Shown here in pieces: positions 44,994 to 55,996 of a DNA stretch of 64,000 nt. The first letter of the stretch is position 1. Every line of letters begins with the position of its first letter. The DNA is taken from NCBI GenBank assembly GCA_963734365.1, contig CAVTGV010000002.1:310001-374000 (forward strand), given 5' to 3'. The notes below the pieces were generated by a model. It was given only the letters and a program-made list of their open reading frames with translations. It did no database searches and was not told where the DNA came from. The position numbers and the translations under genes are program-made. This DNA is from JACVRW01 sp963734365. GTDB taxonomy: Bacteria > Actinomycetota > Thermoleophilia > Solirubrobacterales > Thermoleophilaceae.

Positions 44994-44999
44994 TACCGT
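44994..44999 (+). promoter_or_regulatory. -10 element placed for a leaderless secA transcript
   Basis: TACCGT lies 8 bases before the secA ATG at 45008. No Shine-Dalgarno sequence is present. A small dyad CGCCT-TC-AGGCG (about 44968-44979) lies around the -35 position. Confidence 0.45.
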
Positions 45000-45007
45000 A
45001 GCTTTCG

Positions 45008-47882
<2,875 letters not shown>

Positions 47883-47893
<11 letters not shown>

Positions 47894-48981
47894 CGAGGAC
47901 AGCCAGGCGCTCCGCGACCGGCTGACGCTGCTCGCGGACTACCTTTGACCCAGCTCGGCTGGAAGCTCGGCTGAGCGAGCTCGAGGGCCTGATGCAGGCC
48001 CCGGGCTTCTGGGACGACCAGGAGCAGGCGGCACGGGTGTCGGCCGAGCACGCTTCGGTGGGACGGCGGCTCGAGACCTACCGCTCACTGGAATCGGACA
48101 TCGGGGATCTCGACACCCTCGAGGAGCTGGCCGCGGAGGACGAGTCGATCGCGGCCGAGCTCGAGCAGCAGCGTGTCTCGATCGACTCACGCCTCGCGCA
48201 GCTGGAGGAGGCTCGCCTGTTCGCCGGCGAGTACGACGCCGGCGACGCCGTGGTCACCGTCAACGCCGGCGCAGGCGGCACCGACTCCCAGGACTGGGCG
48301 GAGATGCTGCTGCGCATGGAGATGCGCTGGGCCGAGCGCCGCGGCATGAAGGTGGAGCTGAAGGAGGCCTCGGCGGGGGAGGAGGCGGGCATCAAGTCGG
48401 CCTCGTTCATCGCGCGGGGAGACAACTCCTACGGGCTGTTCTCGGCCGAGAAGGGCGTGCACCGGCTGGTGCGCATCTCGCCCTACGACTCCCAGTCGCG
48501 CCGCCACACGGCGTTCGCCGGCGTCGAGGTGGCCCCGCTCGTGGAGGACTCCGTGGACGTCCAGATCGAGCCCGACGACATCCAGATCGACACGTACCGC
48601 GCCTCGGGCGCGGGCGGGCAGCACGTGAACAAGACCGATTCGGCGGTGCGGATCACGCACCGGCCGTCGGGCATCGTCGTCCAGTGCCAGAACGAGCGCT
48701 CGCAATCGTCCAACCGCGACACGGCGATGAAGATGCTGCGCGCGAAGCTCATCGAGCAGGAGGAGCGCAGGCGCCAGGAGGAGATCGCCAAGGAACGCGG
48801 CGAGGCCCAGGACGTCGGCTGGGGCTCCCAGATCCGCTCCTACGTCCTCCACCCCTACACGATGGTCAAGGACCACCGCACCAACGTGGAGGCCGGCAAC
48901 GCCCAGGGCGTCCTCGACGGCGACCTGGACGATTTCGTACGCGCCGAGCTGCTGCGCCGCTCGGGCGACGGCGCCAGTTAG
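47883..48981 (+). CDS. prfB: Peptide chain release factor 2, with programmed +1 frameshift
   Basis: The gene starts at ATG 47883 inside the end of secA and encodes MAPNEDSQALRDRLTLLADYL. It then meets TGA at 47946-47948. After a +1 shift at CTT TGA C, translation continues DPARLEARLSELEG ... to TAG at 48979-48981, giving 365 residues, the normal RF2 length. SGAGGQHVNKTDSAVRITH contains the GGQ motif that triggers peptide release. The stop-recognition tripeptide reads SPY (ISPYDSQSRRHT) where RF2 usually has SPF. The shift lets RF2 control its own level: low RF2 makes UGA termination slow and favours shifting. No strong Shine-Dalgarno-like stimulator precedes the slip site. Confidence 0.95.
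47943..47949 (+). promoter_or_regulatory. RF2 autoregulatory frameshift site CTTTGAC
   Basis: CTT (47943-47945), TGA (47946-47948) and C47949 are identical to the core of the conserved prfB recoding site. Zero-frame coding ends at TGA, and the +1 frame read from GAC 47947 continues the RF2 homology without a gap. The upstream AGGGGG-like stimulator found in E. coli is replaced by GCGGAC. Confidence 0.93.
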
Positions 48982-48998
48982 TTTCGGGCTGGGGTGAC

Positions 48999-49021
48999 TT
49001 GACCCCCTGGTGGGGGGTCAA
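48999..49021. promoter_or_regulatory. Inverted repeat TTGACCCCC / GGGGGTCAA over a start codon
   Basis: TTGACCCCC (48999-49007) and GGGGGTCAA (49013-49021) are perfect 9-bp arms. GTG 49010, the first possible start of the next gene, lies in the loop. In RNA it could end prfB transcription (no T-tract) or hide the start; in DNA it could be an operator. Confidence 0.5.
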
Positions 49022-49900
49022 CCTGACACAGCTGAACGGCTCATCGCCCGATTGGGCAGGCGCACCCGGGGGGTGGTCACTCGTCGGGAGCTGCTCGGAG
49101 CCGGTCTGTCGGCGAAGAAGATCGATCACCGTGTCGCGATCGGCCTGCTGATCGTCGAATTCCGCGGGGTGTATCGGGCCGGCCATGATGCGCCAAGCGT
49201 GGAGGCGCGCTACCTGGCGGCGGTCAAGGCCTGTGGCGAAGGGGCAGTACTGAGCGGCCTGGCTGCGGCGTGGCTCTGGGGCCTCACCAAGGGTCCGGCG
49301 CCCCCACCCGAGGTCACCACCACCGGCAGGCGGCGATCTGGCGGAGTGAAGACCCACCGCCGCCGAACCATGAATCCGCGGGACGCCACCCGGCACCGTG
49401 GCATCCCGGTCACAACAGTGCCAGTCACGCTGCTCGCTCTTCCCTCATTGCTGTCGTTCGAGAACCTCACCCGCGCGGTCCACGAGGCCGACGTGCGCTA
49501 CGCCACCCGTCCCGAACATGTCGAGCAGGCCCTAATGCGCCACCCCAACGCCACCGGCGCCAAGACGCTACGACGAATCATGTACGGCGACGAGCCCGTC
49601 ATCCTCAGCGAGCTCGAGAAACGCTTCCTCGCGGTGTTGAGAGAGCACGGACTCCCGCTGCCGGAAACCAACCGTCCCGCCGGAACCAAGCGCGTCGACT
49701 GCCGCTGGCCCGAACACAAGCTCACCGTCGAGCTCGACTCGTATCGCTACCACCGCTCCCGACACGCGTGGGAGCAGGACCGCGTGCGCGATCGCGAGGC
49801 TCGTGCGCGCGGCGACTCCATTCGCCGCTACACCTGGGGTGACGTCGTCGAGCACCCGGGGCCCATGGTCGCCGAGCTACGCGCGCTCCTCAGCCCCTAG
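49010..49900 (+). CDS. AbiEi-like/DUF559-type protein, putative endonuclease fold
   Basis: 296 residues. The N-terminal part (GVVTRRELLGAGLSAKKIDHRVAIGLLIVEFRGVYRAG) is a winged helix like that of type IV toxin-antitoxin AbiEi antitoxins. The C-terminal part (LVTVELDSYRYHRSRHAWEQDRVRDREARARGD, seen here as KLTVELDSYRYH and RDREARARGDSIRRYTWGDV) resembles the DUF559/Vsr-like nuclease core with a conserved Asp. Such genes are numerous and variable in actinobacteria, and their role is not established. No toxin partner lies next to it. GTG 49010 is the first start in frame and lies in a hairpin loop; later starts are possible. It overlaps the convergent GroES-like gene by 4 bases. Confidence 0.65.
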   Translation: MGGQPDTAERLIARLGRRTRGVVTRRELLGAGLSAKKIDHRVAIGLLIVEFRGVYRAGHDAPSVEARYLAAVKACGEGAVLSGLAAAWLWGLTKGPAPPPEVTTTGRRRSGGVKTHRRRTMNPRDATRHRGIPVTTVPVTLLALPSLLSFENLTRAVHEADVRYATRPEHVEQALMRHPNATGAKTLRRIMYGDEPVILSELEKRFLAVLREHGLPLPETNRPAGTKRVDCRWPEHKLTVELDSYRYHRSRHAWEQDRVRDREARARGDSIRRYTWGDVVEHPGPMVAELRALLSP

Positions 49901-50247
49901 ACGTCTTCCTCCTCCACCGCCGGCAGCTGCCCCTCCCTCGGCTCCTCGATCTCCTCGAGCACGCCCAGCAGCTGACCCACGCGGCACACCAGGAGGCGTT
50001 CCTCCTCCACCTCCACCCACACTCCCGCCGCCGCGGGGAAGACCACGTGGTCGCCCGGCCGGACGGGCATCTTCACGCCCACCGAGCCCCACCAGTCGAG
50101 GCCGGGGCCCACTGCCAGCACGATGCCGTGCTGTGGAGGAGTCTGATGCTCGCCCGGCGGCAGCACGAGGCCCGAGCTGCGAACCCGGTCGGGCTCGAGC
50201 TCCTTGATCACCACCTGGTCGAAGAGAGGTCGGAGCTGCTGTCTCAT
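49897..50247 (-). CDS. GroES-like co-chaperonin family protein
   Basis: 116 residues. LRPLFDQVVIKELEPDRVRSSGLVLPPGEHQTPPQHGIVLAVGPG has the Cpn10 beginning and mobile-loop position, and VRPGDHVVFPAAAGVWVEVEEERLLVCRVGQLLGVL the last strands. The mobile loop lacks the usual hydrophobic triplet and the tail adds 20 acidic residues, so it may not be the main GroES. No groEL is next to it. It is convergent with the AbiEi-like gene and divergent from ftsH. Confidence 0.8.
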   Translation of the reverse strand: MRQQLRPLFDQVVIKELEPDRVRSSGLVLPPGEHQTPPQHGIVLAVGPGLDWWGSVGVKMPVRPGDHVVFPAAAGVWVEVEEERLLVCRVGQLLGVLEEIEEPREGQLPAVEEEDV

Positions 50248-50278
50248 GGGTCGTCGTGAAAGATAGAAGTCCGCTCCC

Positions 50279-50284
50279 TACAGT
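50279..50284 (+). promoter_or_regulatory. -10 element of ftsH
   Basis: TACAGT lies 6 bases before ATG 50291, which predicts a transcript beginning at the start codon. No Shine-Dalgarno sequence is visible. Confidence 0.45.
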
Positions 50285-50290
50285 TGAGCT

Positions 50291-52288
50291 ATGGCCGACG
50301 ACACTCGCGCCGCTACCAACTCCGGGGAGTCCCGAGGGCGGGGCGATCAGGAGCAGCAGAAGCCGCGCTTTCGCGTGACCCCGGCACCCGACGGGCGGGG
50401 GGCGCCTCCGCAGAAGACTCCGATGATCCCGTGGAGCCCGCGCCGCTTCATCGTCATCCTGGCCGCGCTCTTTCTCCTGAACTGGGTGATCGTGCAGATA
50501 GTGGCTCCGCCCACGGAGCGCATCACGGTGCCCTACAACCCCACCTTCCTGACCGAGGTGCGCGAGACCAACGTCAAGGAGATCTCCTCGACCGGCGAGA
50601 CGGTGAAGGGCGAGTTCCGCAAGGAGGTGTCCTACAACGGCGACAAGGCCAAGAACTTCGAGACCGAGGTTCCGACCTTCGCCAACGAGGACCAGCTCGC
50701 CAACCTTCTGGAGAAGAACGATGTGGTGGTGAGCGCAAAGCCGCCTGGCGAGCGCTCGCTGCTGGAGACGATCCTGTTCAGCTTCGGTCCCACCATCCTG
50801 CTGGTGCTGCTCTTCGTTTGGTTGTTCCGGCGGGCGGCGCAGAGCGCCGGCGGTGGAGGCATGCTCGGTCAGTTCGGCCGCAGCCGGGCGCGTCGCGTGG
50901 AGCCCGAGACCCAGACCGTCACCTTCGCCGACGTGGCCGGCATCGACGAGGCCAAGGCGGAGCTGGCCGAGGTGGTGGACTTCCTGCGCAATCCCGACCG
51001 CTACCGCAAGCTGGGCGCACGCATCCCGCGCGGGGTGCTGCTCCAGGGCCCGCCGGGCACCGGCAAGACCCTGCTCGCGAGGGCCGTGGCCGGCGAGGCG
51101 GGCGTGCCCTTCTTCTCGTCCTCGGCCTCCGAGTTCATCGAGGCAATCGTGGGCATCGGGGCATCGCGCGTACGTGACCTGTTCCAGCAGGCGAAGGACG
51201 CCGCCCCGGCGATCATCTTCATCGACGAGCTCGATGCCGTCGGCCGGGCGCGCGGCGGCGGAGGGGCGAGCCTCGGCGGCCACGACGAGCGCGAGCAGAC
51301 GCTCAACCAGATCCTGACCGAGATGGACGGCTTCGACTCCAGCGACCAGGTGGTGGTCACCGGCGCCACCAACCGGCCCGACGTTCTAGATCCGGCGCTG
51401 CTGCGCCCCGGCCGCTTCGACCGGCGAGTGACCGTCCAGCCGCCCGACGCCGCCGGGCGCGCGGCGATCCTGCGCGTGCACACCCGCTCGCTGCCGCTGG
51501 CCGACGACGTGGACCTCGACGCGCTCGCGTCGACCACGCCCGGAATGGTCGGCGCCGACCTGGCCAACCTGGCCAACGAGGCCGCGCTGCTGGCCGCCCG
51601 GCGTAGTCACGACAGCGTCACGCGCGCGGACTTCACAGACGCCCTGGAGCGCATCCTGCTCGGGGCCGAGCGCAAGATCGTGCTGAGCAAGGAGGACCGG
51701 CGGCGGATCGCCTACCACGAGGGCGGGCACGCCATCCTCGGCATGCTCACGCCGGGCGCCGATCCGGTGCGCAAGGTGTCGATCATCCCGCGCGGCCAGG
51801 CCCTGGGCGTGACGCTGTCGACTCCCGACGACGACGTCTTCAACCTCTCCGAGGAGGAGCTGCGCGCCAAGATCCGCGTGGCGCTGGGCGGCCGCGTGGC
51901 CGAGGAGGAGGTGTTCGGCGACATCACCACCGGCGCCGAGTCGGACATCCAGCACGTGACCCGGATAGCGCGCGGCATGGTCGGCCGCTGGGGGATGAGC
52001 GAGAAGGTCGGCTTCCTCACGGTCACGCCCGCGGAGCAGCAGAGCATCTTGCTGCCCGGCGCCGAGCAGGTGTCTCAGGCCACCCAGGAGCTCGTGGACG
52101 CCGAGGTGCGGCGCATCGTGGACGAGGAGCACGACGTCGCCCGCAGGGTGGTGGCCGACAACCGCGATCGCCTCGATGCGCTGGCGGACGCCCTGCTCGA
52201 GCGCGAGACGCTCGACCAGAGCGACGCATACGCGGTGGCCGGCATCGAGCGCGACCGCGAGCGGGCCGAGGCGCCCGCACCGGCCTAG
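50291..52288 (+). CDS. ftsH: ATP-dependent zinc metalloprotease FtsH
   Basis: 665 residues. Two membrane helices flank a short extracytoplasmic domain (FIVILAALFLLNWVIVQIV near residue 55 and TILFSFGPTILLVLLFVWLF near 160-180). The AAA+ module has Walker A GPPGTGKT at 253-260, FIDELDAVG as Walker B, and ATNRPDVLDPALLRPGRFDR with the SRH arginines. The protease domain has HEGGH at 476-480, a valid HExxH zinc site, and TTGAESDIQHVTRIARGMV carrying the third ligand region. FtsH degrades damaged membrane proteins and some regulators. The N-terminal 50 residues are extended and charged. Confidence 0.95.
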   Translation: MADDTRAATNSGESRGRGDQEQQKPRFRVTPAPDGRGAPPQKTPMIPWSPRRFIVILAALFLLNWVIVQIVAPPTERITVPYNPTFLTEVRETNVKEISSTGETVKGEFRKEVSYNGDKAKNFETEVPTFANEDQLANLLEKNDVVVSAKPPGERSLLETILFSFGPTILLVLLFVWLFRRAAQSAGGGGMLGQFGRSRARRVEPETQTVTFADVAGIDEAKAELAEVVDFLRNPDRYRKLGARIPRGVLLQGPPGTGKTLLARAVAGEAGVPFFSSSASEFIEAIVGIGASRVRDLFQQAKDAAPAIIFIDELDAVGRARGGGGASLGGHDEREQTLNQILTEMDGFDSSDQVVVTGATNRPDVLDPALLRPGRFDRRVTVQPPDAAGRAAILRVHTRSLPLADDVDLDALASTTPGMVGADLANLANEAALLAARRSHDSVTRADFTDALERILLGAERKIVLSKEDRRRIAYHEGGHAILGMLTPGADPVRKVSIIPRGQALGVTLSTPDDDVFNLSEEELRAKIRVALGGRVAEEEVFGDITTGAESDIQHVTRIARGMVGRWGMSEKVGFLTVTPAEQQSILLPGAEQVSQATQELVDAEVRRIVDEEHDVARRVVADNRDRLDALADALLERETLDQSDAYAVAGIERDRERAEAPAPA

Positions 52289-52298
52289 GCGGAGCCGC

Positions 52299-53366
52299 CT
52301 AGCGCCGCCTCTCGGCCTTGCGCTCCAAGAGCGCCACGTCGGCCATGGCCAGGGCGTCCTCGGGACCTGTGCCGGGACCCATCTCCGCCGCGGCCCAGGT
52401 GAGGTTCAGGCCCTGGCCGTCGGGCGCCTTGCAGGCCGTCGCCACGCTGTCGGCCATGCGATCGAGCACGGCGTCGGCCGCGGCGCGGCCGCTGCCGGGG
52501 AGCACCACGACGAACTCGTCTCCGCCCCAGCGAAAGCAGCGGTCGGAGCTGCGTACCGAGCTCTCCATGGCGCGAGCGACGTCCTGGAGGCAGCGGTCTC
52601 CCTCGAGATGACCGAAGCGGTCGTTCACCCGCTTCAGGTTGTCCACGTCCACGAGCCCCACCGACAGCGGAGCGTCCTCGCGCACCGCACGGGCTGCCTC
52701 GACGGTCAGCGCCTCGTCGAACGCGCGCCGGTTGCCCAGTCCGGTGAGGGCGTCGACGCGCGCGAGGCGCCGCTCCACCTCGGCGCCACTGCGCAGGCCC
52801 ACCCGCTGGCGGCGGACCTGGAGCAGGAAGCCGATCAGGATCACGTCCAGCACCACGAGGATGAGCGCCTCCGCCACCATGTCGCCGACGATCTCTCCGC
52901 CGCGGCCCTCGTAGATCAGCGGCAGCGCCAGCGCGCCGAGCAGCACCACGAGGTGCGTCAGGGCTCGGCGCGGGGGATGCGAGGCCCCCGCGGCGGCCCA
53001 GAGGACGAACAGGTCCTCGTAGGCCGATGAGCCGCCGCCCGCGAGCCAGTTCAGAGTCGCGATGCCGGCCGTGCCGAGGTAGGCCACGGCCAGCAGGACG
53101 TCGAAGGAGGCCGAGCTGCGTACCAGGGCGATCGAGCCGGCGAGTCCGGCCGCGATGAGCGCTCCGGCCACCGGCCAGCCCACCCAGCCGATCTGGTCGT
53201 CCACCGGCTCGAGCGGCAGGAAGGCGAGACACAGCAGCGCGCACAGACCGAGTAGCGCGGCCGTGGACCGCCGCATCGTCTGGAGGTCGGCGCCCTCGTA
53301 CGGATCGGGCGTGCGCCGTCCCATAGCCTGGGCTCCATCTTGCGAGTCAATGTTCAAAACGTCCAT
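52299..53366 (-). CDS. Membrane-bound diguanylate cyclase (GGDEF)
   Basis: 355 residues. About six hydrophobic helices (residues 35-190) form a sensor region with no recognised ligand motif. The GGDEF domain follows (about 195-355): DALTGLGNRRAFDEAL, LVDVDNLKRVNDRFGHLEGD and RWGGDEFVVVLPG with an intact active site. No RxxD inhibitory site is seen before GGDEF. It should make cyclic di-GMP from two GTP. The start may be ATG 53366, immediately divergent from nadC, or an internal ATG at MGRRTPD. No EAL domain protein is in the window. Confidence 0.88.
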   Translation of the reverse strand: MDVLNIDSQDGAQAMGRRTPDPYEGADLQTMRRSTAALLGLCALLCLAFLPLEPVDDQIGWVGWPVAGALIAAGLAGSIALVRSSASFDVLLAVAYLGTAGIATLNWLAGGGSSAYEDLFVLWAAAGASHPPRRALTHLVVLLGALALPLIYEGRGGEIVGDMVAEALILVVLDVILIGFLLQVRRQRVGLRSGAEVERRLARVDALTGLGNRRAFDEALTVEAARAVREDAPLSVGLVDVDNLKRVNDRFGHLEGDRCLQDVARAMESSVRSSDRCFRWGGDEFVVVLPGSGRAAADAVLDRMADSVATACKAPDGQGLNLTWAAAEMGPGTGPEDALAMADVALLERKAERRR

Positions 53367-53368
53367 CC

Positions 53369-54220
53369 GTGCTCGACCTGATTGACCGGGCCCTGGCCGA
53401 GGACCTCGGGAGTGGTGACCTCACCACACTCGCAGTGGTTCCCGCCGGGGTCCAGGCGCGGGCCGTGATCCTTCAGAAGCAGCCCGGGGTGGTGAGCGGC
53501 ATCGAGGTGGCCAACGCGGTGTTCGAACGCGTGGACGCCGGCCTGCGCTGGACGGCGCACGCACGCGACGGCGACGTGCGCGAGCTCGGACCGGTCGCCG
53601 AGGTGAACGGCGAGGCCGCCGCCATCCTCGCCGCCGAGCGCGTGGCGCTCAATCTTCTGGGCCGCCTGTCCGGGGTGGCCACGCTCACCGCGCGCTACGT
53701 GCACGCCGTCGAGGGCACCGGGGTCCAGATCCTCGACACCCGCAAGACCACGCCCGGGCTCCGTGCGCTGGAGAAGGAAGCCGTCCGCCACGGGGGTGGC
53801 GAGAGCCACCGGAGCGGCTTGTTCGACGCGATCCTCGTGAAGGAGAACCACGCGCTGCTCGCCGGTGGCGTGGGGGAGGCCGCGCGGCGGGCGCTCGCCC
53901 GGGCACCCGGCGGCGTGACCGTCGAGGTGGAGTGCGCCACGCTGGACGAGCTCTCCGACGCGCTCGAGGCCGGCGTGGCGCGGATTCTGCTCGACAACAT
54001 GAGCCTCGACGAGCTGCGCCGCGCCGTTGCCATCACCGGCGGGCGGGCCGAGCTCGAGGCGTCGGGCGGCATCACCCTCGACACGATCCGAGGCGTCGCG
54101 GAGACCGGAGTGGACTTCATCAGCGTGGGCGCTCTCACCCATTCGGCCCCTGCGCTCGACTTCAGCCTGCTGCTCGACCGGAGCCCGCCGGAGGACGCAG
54201 CACCGCGAACGGGTCTGTGA
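53369..54220 (+). CDS. nadC: Nicotinate-nucleotide pyrophosphorylase (quinolinate phosphoribosyltransferase)
   Basis: 283 residues. LDLIDRALAEDLGSGDLTT is the usual start, ILDTRKTTPGLRALEKEAVRHGGGESHR holds the PRPP and quinolinate-binding Arg/Lys residues, and VEVECATLDEL with ILLDNMSLDELR the barrel motifs. ASGGITLDTIRGVAETGVDFISVGALTHS closes the barrel. It converts quinolinate and PRPP to nicotinate mononucleotide in de novo NAD synthesis. The start is GTG 53369. Its 3' end overlaps the nrtR-like gene by 59 bases. Its partner nadA is 0.7 kb away, and nadB is not in the window. Confidence 0.94.
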   Translation: MLDLIDRALAEDLGSGDLTTLAVVPAGVQARAVILQKQPGVVSGIEVANAVFERVDAGLRWTAHARDGDVRELGPVAEVNGEAAAILAAERVALNLLGRLSGVATLTARYVHAVEGTGVQILDTRKTTPGLRALEKEAVRHGGGESHRSGLFDAILVKENHALLAGGVGEAARRALARAPGGVTVEVECATLDELSDALEAGVARILLDNMSLDELRRAVAITGGRAELEASGGITLDTIRGVAETGVDFISVGALTHSAPALDFSLLLDRSPPEDAAPRTGL

Positions 54221-54878
54221 CCTCCAGCTCGCGCGACCCGAAGCGGTAGACCGCCGCCGGACGGCCGCCACCCGGGCCCGAGGAGCGCCGCTCGCCGGTG
54301 GCCTCGAGTACCCCCCGGCGTTCCAGCACGCGCCGGAGGTTGGTGGGATCCACGGGGTAGCCGAGCGCCGCTGTGTAGATCGCGGCCAGCTCGGAGATCG
54401 CGAACGACTCGGGCGCCAGCGCGAACGCGATGTTGGTGTAGGAGAGCTTGGCGCGCAGCCGCTCGCGCGCGTCGCGCACGATCGCCCGGTGGTCGAAGGC
54501 CATCTCGGCCGGCAGCCGCTCCACCGGATGCCACGCGGTGTCCTGCGGCAGCTCGGGATCGAGCCCGAGAGGAACGAGGCCGAGGTATGCGGTGGCCAGC
54601 TGCCACTCGGCGGGGTGGCGATCCGGGTTGCCGACCGTCTCCAGCTGCTCGAGCCAGGACAGCTCGGCCACGTCGACCTTGCGGGCGAGCTGCGAGCGGA
54701 TCGAGTCATCGAGCGCGAGCGCCGGCTCGAGATAGCCGCCGGGCAGCGACCAGGCGCCGCTGAAGGGCTCACGCCCGCGTTCCCACAGCAGCACGCACAA
54801 CCGCGCCTCGCGGACCTGGAGCACGGCGGCGAGCGTCACGTGAGTCGGCGAGCGCCGCTCCTCGCCACGCTCACTCAT
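54162..54878 (-). CDS. nrtR: NrtR-type Nudix-related NAD regulator
   Basis: 238 residues. The first 140 are a Nudix domain (LPGGYLEPALALDDSIRSQLARKVDV), but the catalytic REUxEE is degenerate (RSQLARK), as in NrtR proteins that bind ADP-ribose instead of cleaving it. The last 85 residues are a winged helix (FAISELAAIYTAALGYPVDPTNLRRVLERRGVL ... AAVYRF). NrtR represses NAD biosynthesis genes and is released by ADP-ribose or a related metabolite. The site between nadC and nadA, and the palindrome upstream of nadA, support this. A Nudix hydrolase with lost activity is the alternative. Confidence 0.85.
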   Translation of the reverse strand: MSERGEERRSPTHVTLAAVLQVREARLCVLLWERGREPFSGAWSLPGGYLEPALALDDSIRSQLARKVDVAELSWLEQLETVGNPDRHPAEWQLATAYLGLVPLGLDPELPQDTAWHPVERLPAEMAFDHRAIVRDARERLRAKLSYTNIAFALAPESFAISELAAIYTAALGYPVDPTNLRRVLERRGVLEATGERRSSGPGGGRPAAVYRFGSRELEVTDPFAVLRPPAGSGRAAG

Positions 54879-54900
54879 TCGGATGGCTCACGGCCCGTGG

Positions 54901-54943
54901 TATCCTCTCCGCACACAGTTTTCGATTGTAAGGCAAAAACTGT
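54901..54943 (+). promoter_or_regulatory. nadA promoter with candidate NrtR operator
   Basis: TATCCT (54901-54906) is a -10 element. ACAGTTTT (54915-54922) and AAAACTGT (54936-54943) form an 8-bp inverted repeat with a 13-base spacer, ending 2 bases before the nadA ATG. Its position downstream of the start point suits a repressor. It is AT-rich against the GC background. Confidence 0.6.
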
Positions 54944-54945
54944 CA

Positions 54946-55959
54946 ATGAAGCCCATCGAGCTGCCCACTCTCAGCCCCGCCGGAGCGCCGCCGCTGGATG
55001 CCGGGGAGATCGACCGTCTACAGGACGAGGTCCGTGCACTGGCCGAGGAGCGCAACGCGGTCATCCTGGCGCACAACTACCAGGTGCCCGAGGTGCAGGA
55101 CGTCGCTCACTTCGTGGGGGACTCGCTGGGCCTCTCGCGCCAGGCGGCCGCCAACGCGGCCGACGTGATCGCGTTCTGCGGGGTGCACTTCATGGCCGAG
55201 ACCGCGTCGATCCTGTCGCCCGACAAGACGGTCCTGCTGCCCGACCTGGGGGCGGGCTGCTCGCTGGCGGACTCGATCACGGCCGATCAGCTGCGCGCCT
55301 GGAAGGCCAAGCATCCCGGCGCCGTCGTGGTGATGTACGTGAACACCACGGCCGAGGTCAAGGCGGAGACCGACTACTGCTGCACGTCCTCCAACGCCGT
55401 CCAGGTGGTGGAGCACATCTACGCCGAGCACGGCGACGACACCGAGATCCTGTTCGGCCCCGACATGTGGCTGGGCGCCTATGTCGAGCGCATGGTGGGC
55501 CGGCGCATGCACGTGTGGGACGGCGAGTGCCACGTGCACGCGGGCATTCGCCCCGGCGACATCGCCGACGTGCGCGCGGAGCACCCAGGCGCCGAGTTCA
55601 TGATCCATCCCGAGTGCGGCTGCACGACCCAGGTCATGGAGTACGTGGCCGCCGGCGACATCGACCCGGAGCACACGCACATGCTCTCCACCGGGGGCAT
55701 GCTGAGCTTCGCCCGCGAGTCCGATGCGCGCGATTTCATCGTCGCCACCGAGACCGGGATGCTGCACCCGCTGGCCAAGGAGAACCCCGACAAGCGGTTC
55801 ATTCCCGCCAACCGCGCCGCGGCATGCCGGTACATGAAGATGATCACCCTGCCCGGGCTGCGCGACTCGCTGCGCGACCTGAGCCCGGTGGTCAGGGTCG
55901 ATCCCGAGCTGGCCCGCCGCGCGCGGGTGCCGATCGACCGCATGGTGGCGATCGGCTAA
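54946..55959 (+). CDS. nadA: Quinolinate synthase A
   Basis: 337 residues from ATG 54946 (GTG 54883 would place the operator inside the gene). VILAHNYQVPEVQDVAHFVGDS is the first repeat signature, VIAFCGVHFMAETA the second, and HPGAVVVMYVNTTAEVKAETDYCCTSS the active-site region. The [4Fe-4S] cluster ligands are probably Cys105 (GAGCSLAD), Cys195 (DGECHVH) and Cys294 (AACRYMK), spaced like those of known enzymes. It condenses iminoaspartate with dihydroxyacetone phosphate to quinolinate, the substrate of NadC. Confidence 0.95.
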   Translation: MKPIELPTLSPAGAPPLDAGEIDRLQDEVRALAEERNAVILAHNYQVPEVQDVAHFVGDSLGLSRQAAANAADVIAFCGVHFMAETASILSPDKTVLLPDLGAGCSLADSITADQLRAWKAKHPGAVVVMYVNTTAEVKAETDYCCTSSNAVQVVEHIYAEHGDDTEILFGPDMWLGAYVERMVGRRMHVWDGECHVHAGIRPGDIADVRAEHPGAEFMIHPECGCTTQVMEYVAAGDIDPEHTHMLSTGGMLSFARESDARDFIVATETGMLHPLAKENPDKRFIPANRAAACRYMKMITLPGLRDSLRDLSPVVRVDPELARRARVPIDRMVAIG

Positions 55960-55996
55960 GCCGGACCCGGCGGCTGCGCCTGCCACCCTGAGGTCG

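Noticed and set aside
47946..47948. prfB as a pseudogene because of the in-frame TGA
   Set aside because: The stop is part of CTT TGA C, and the +1 frame continues RF2 homology at the exact position of the known recoding event.
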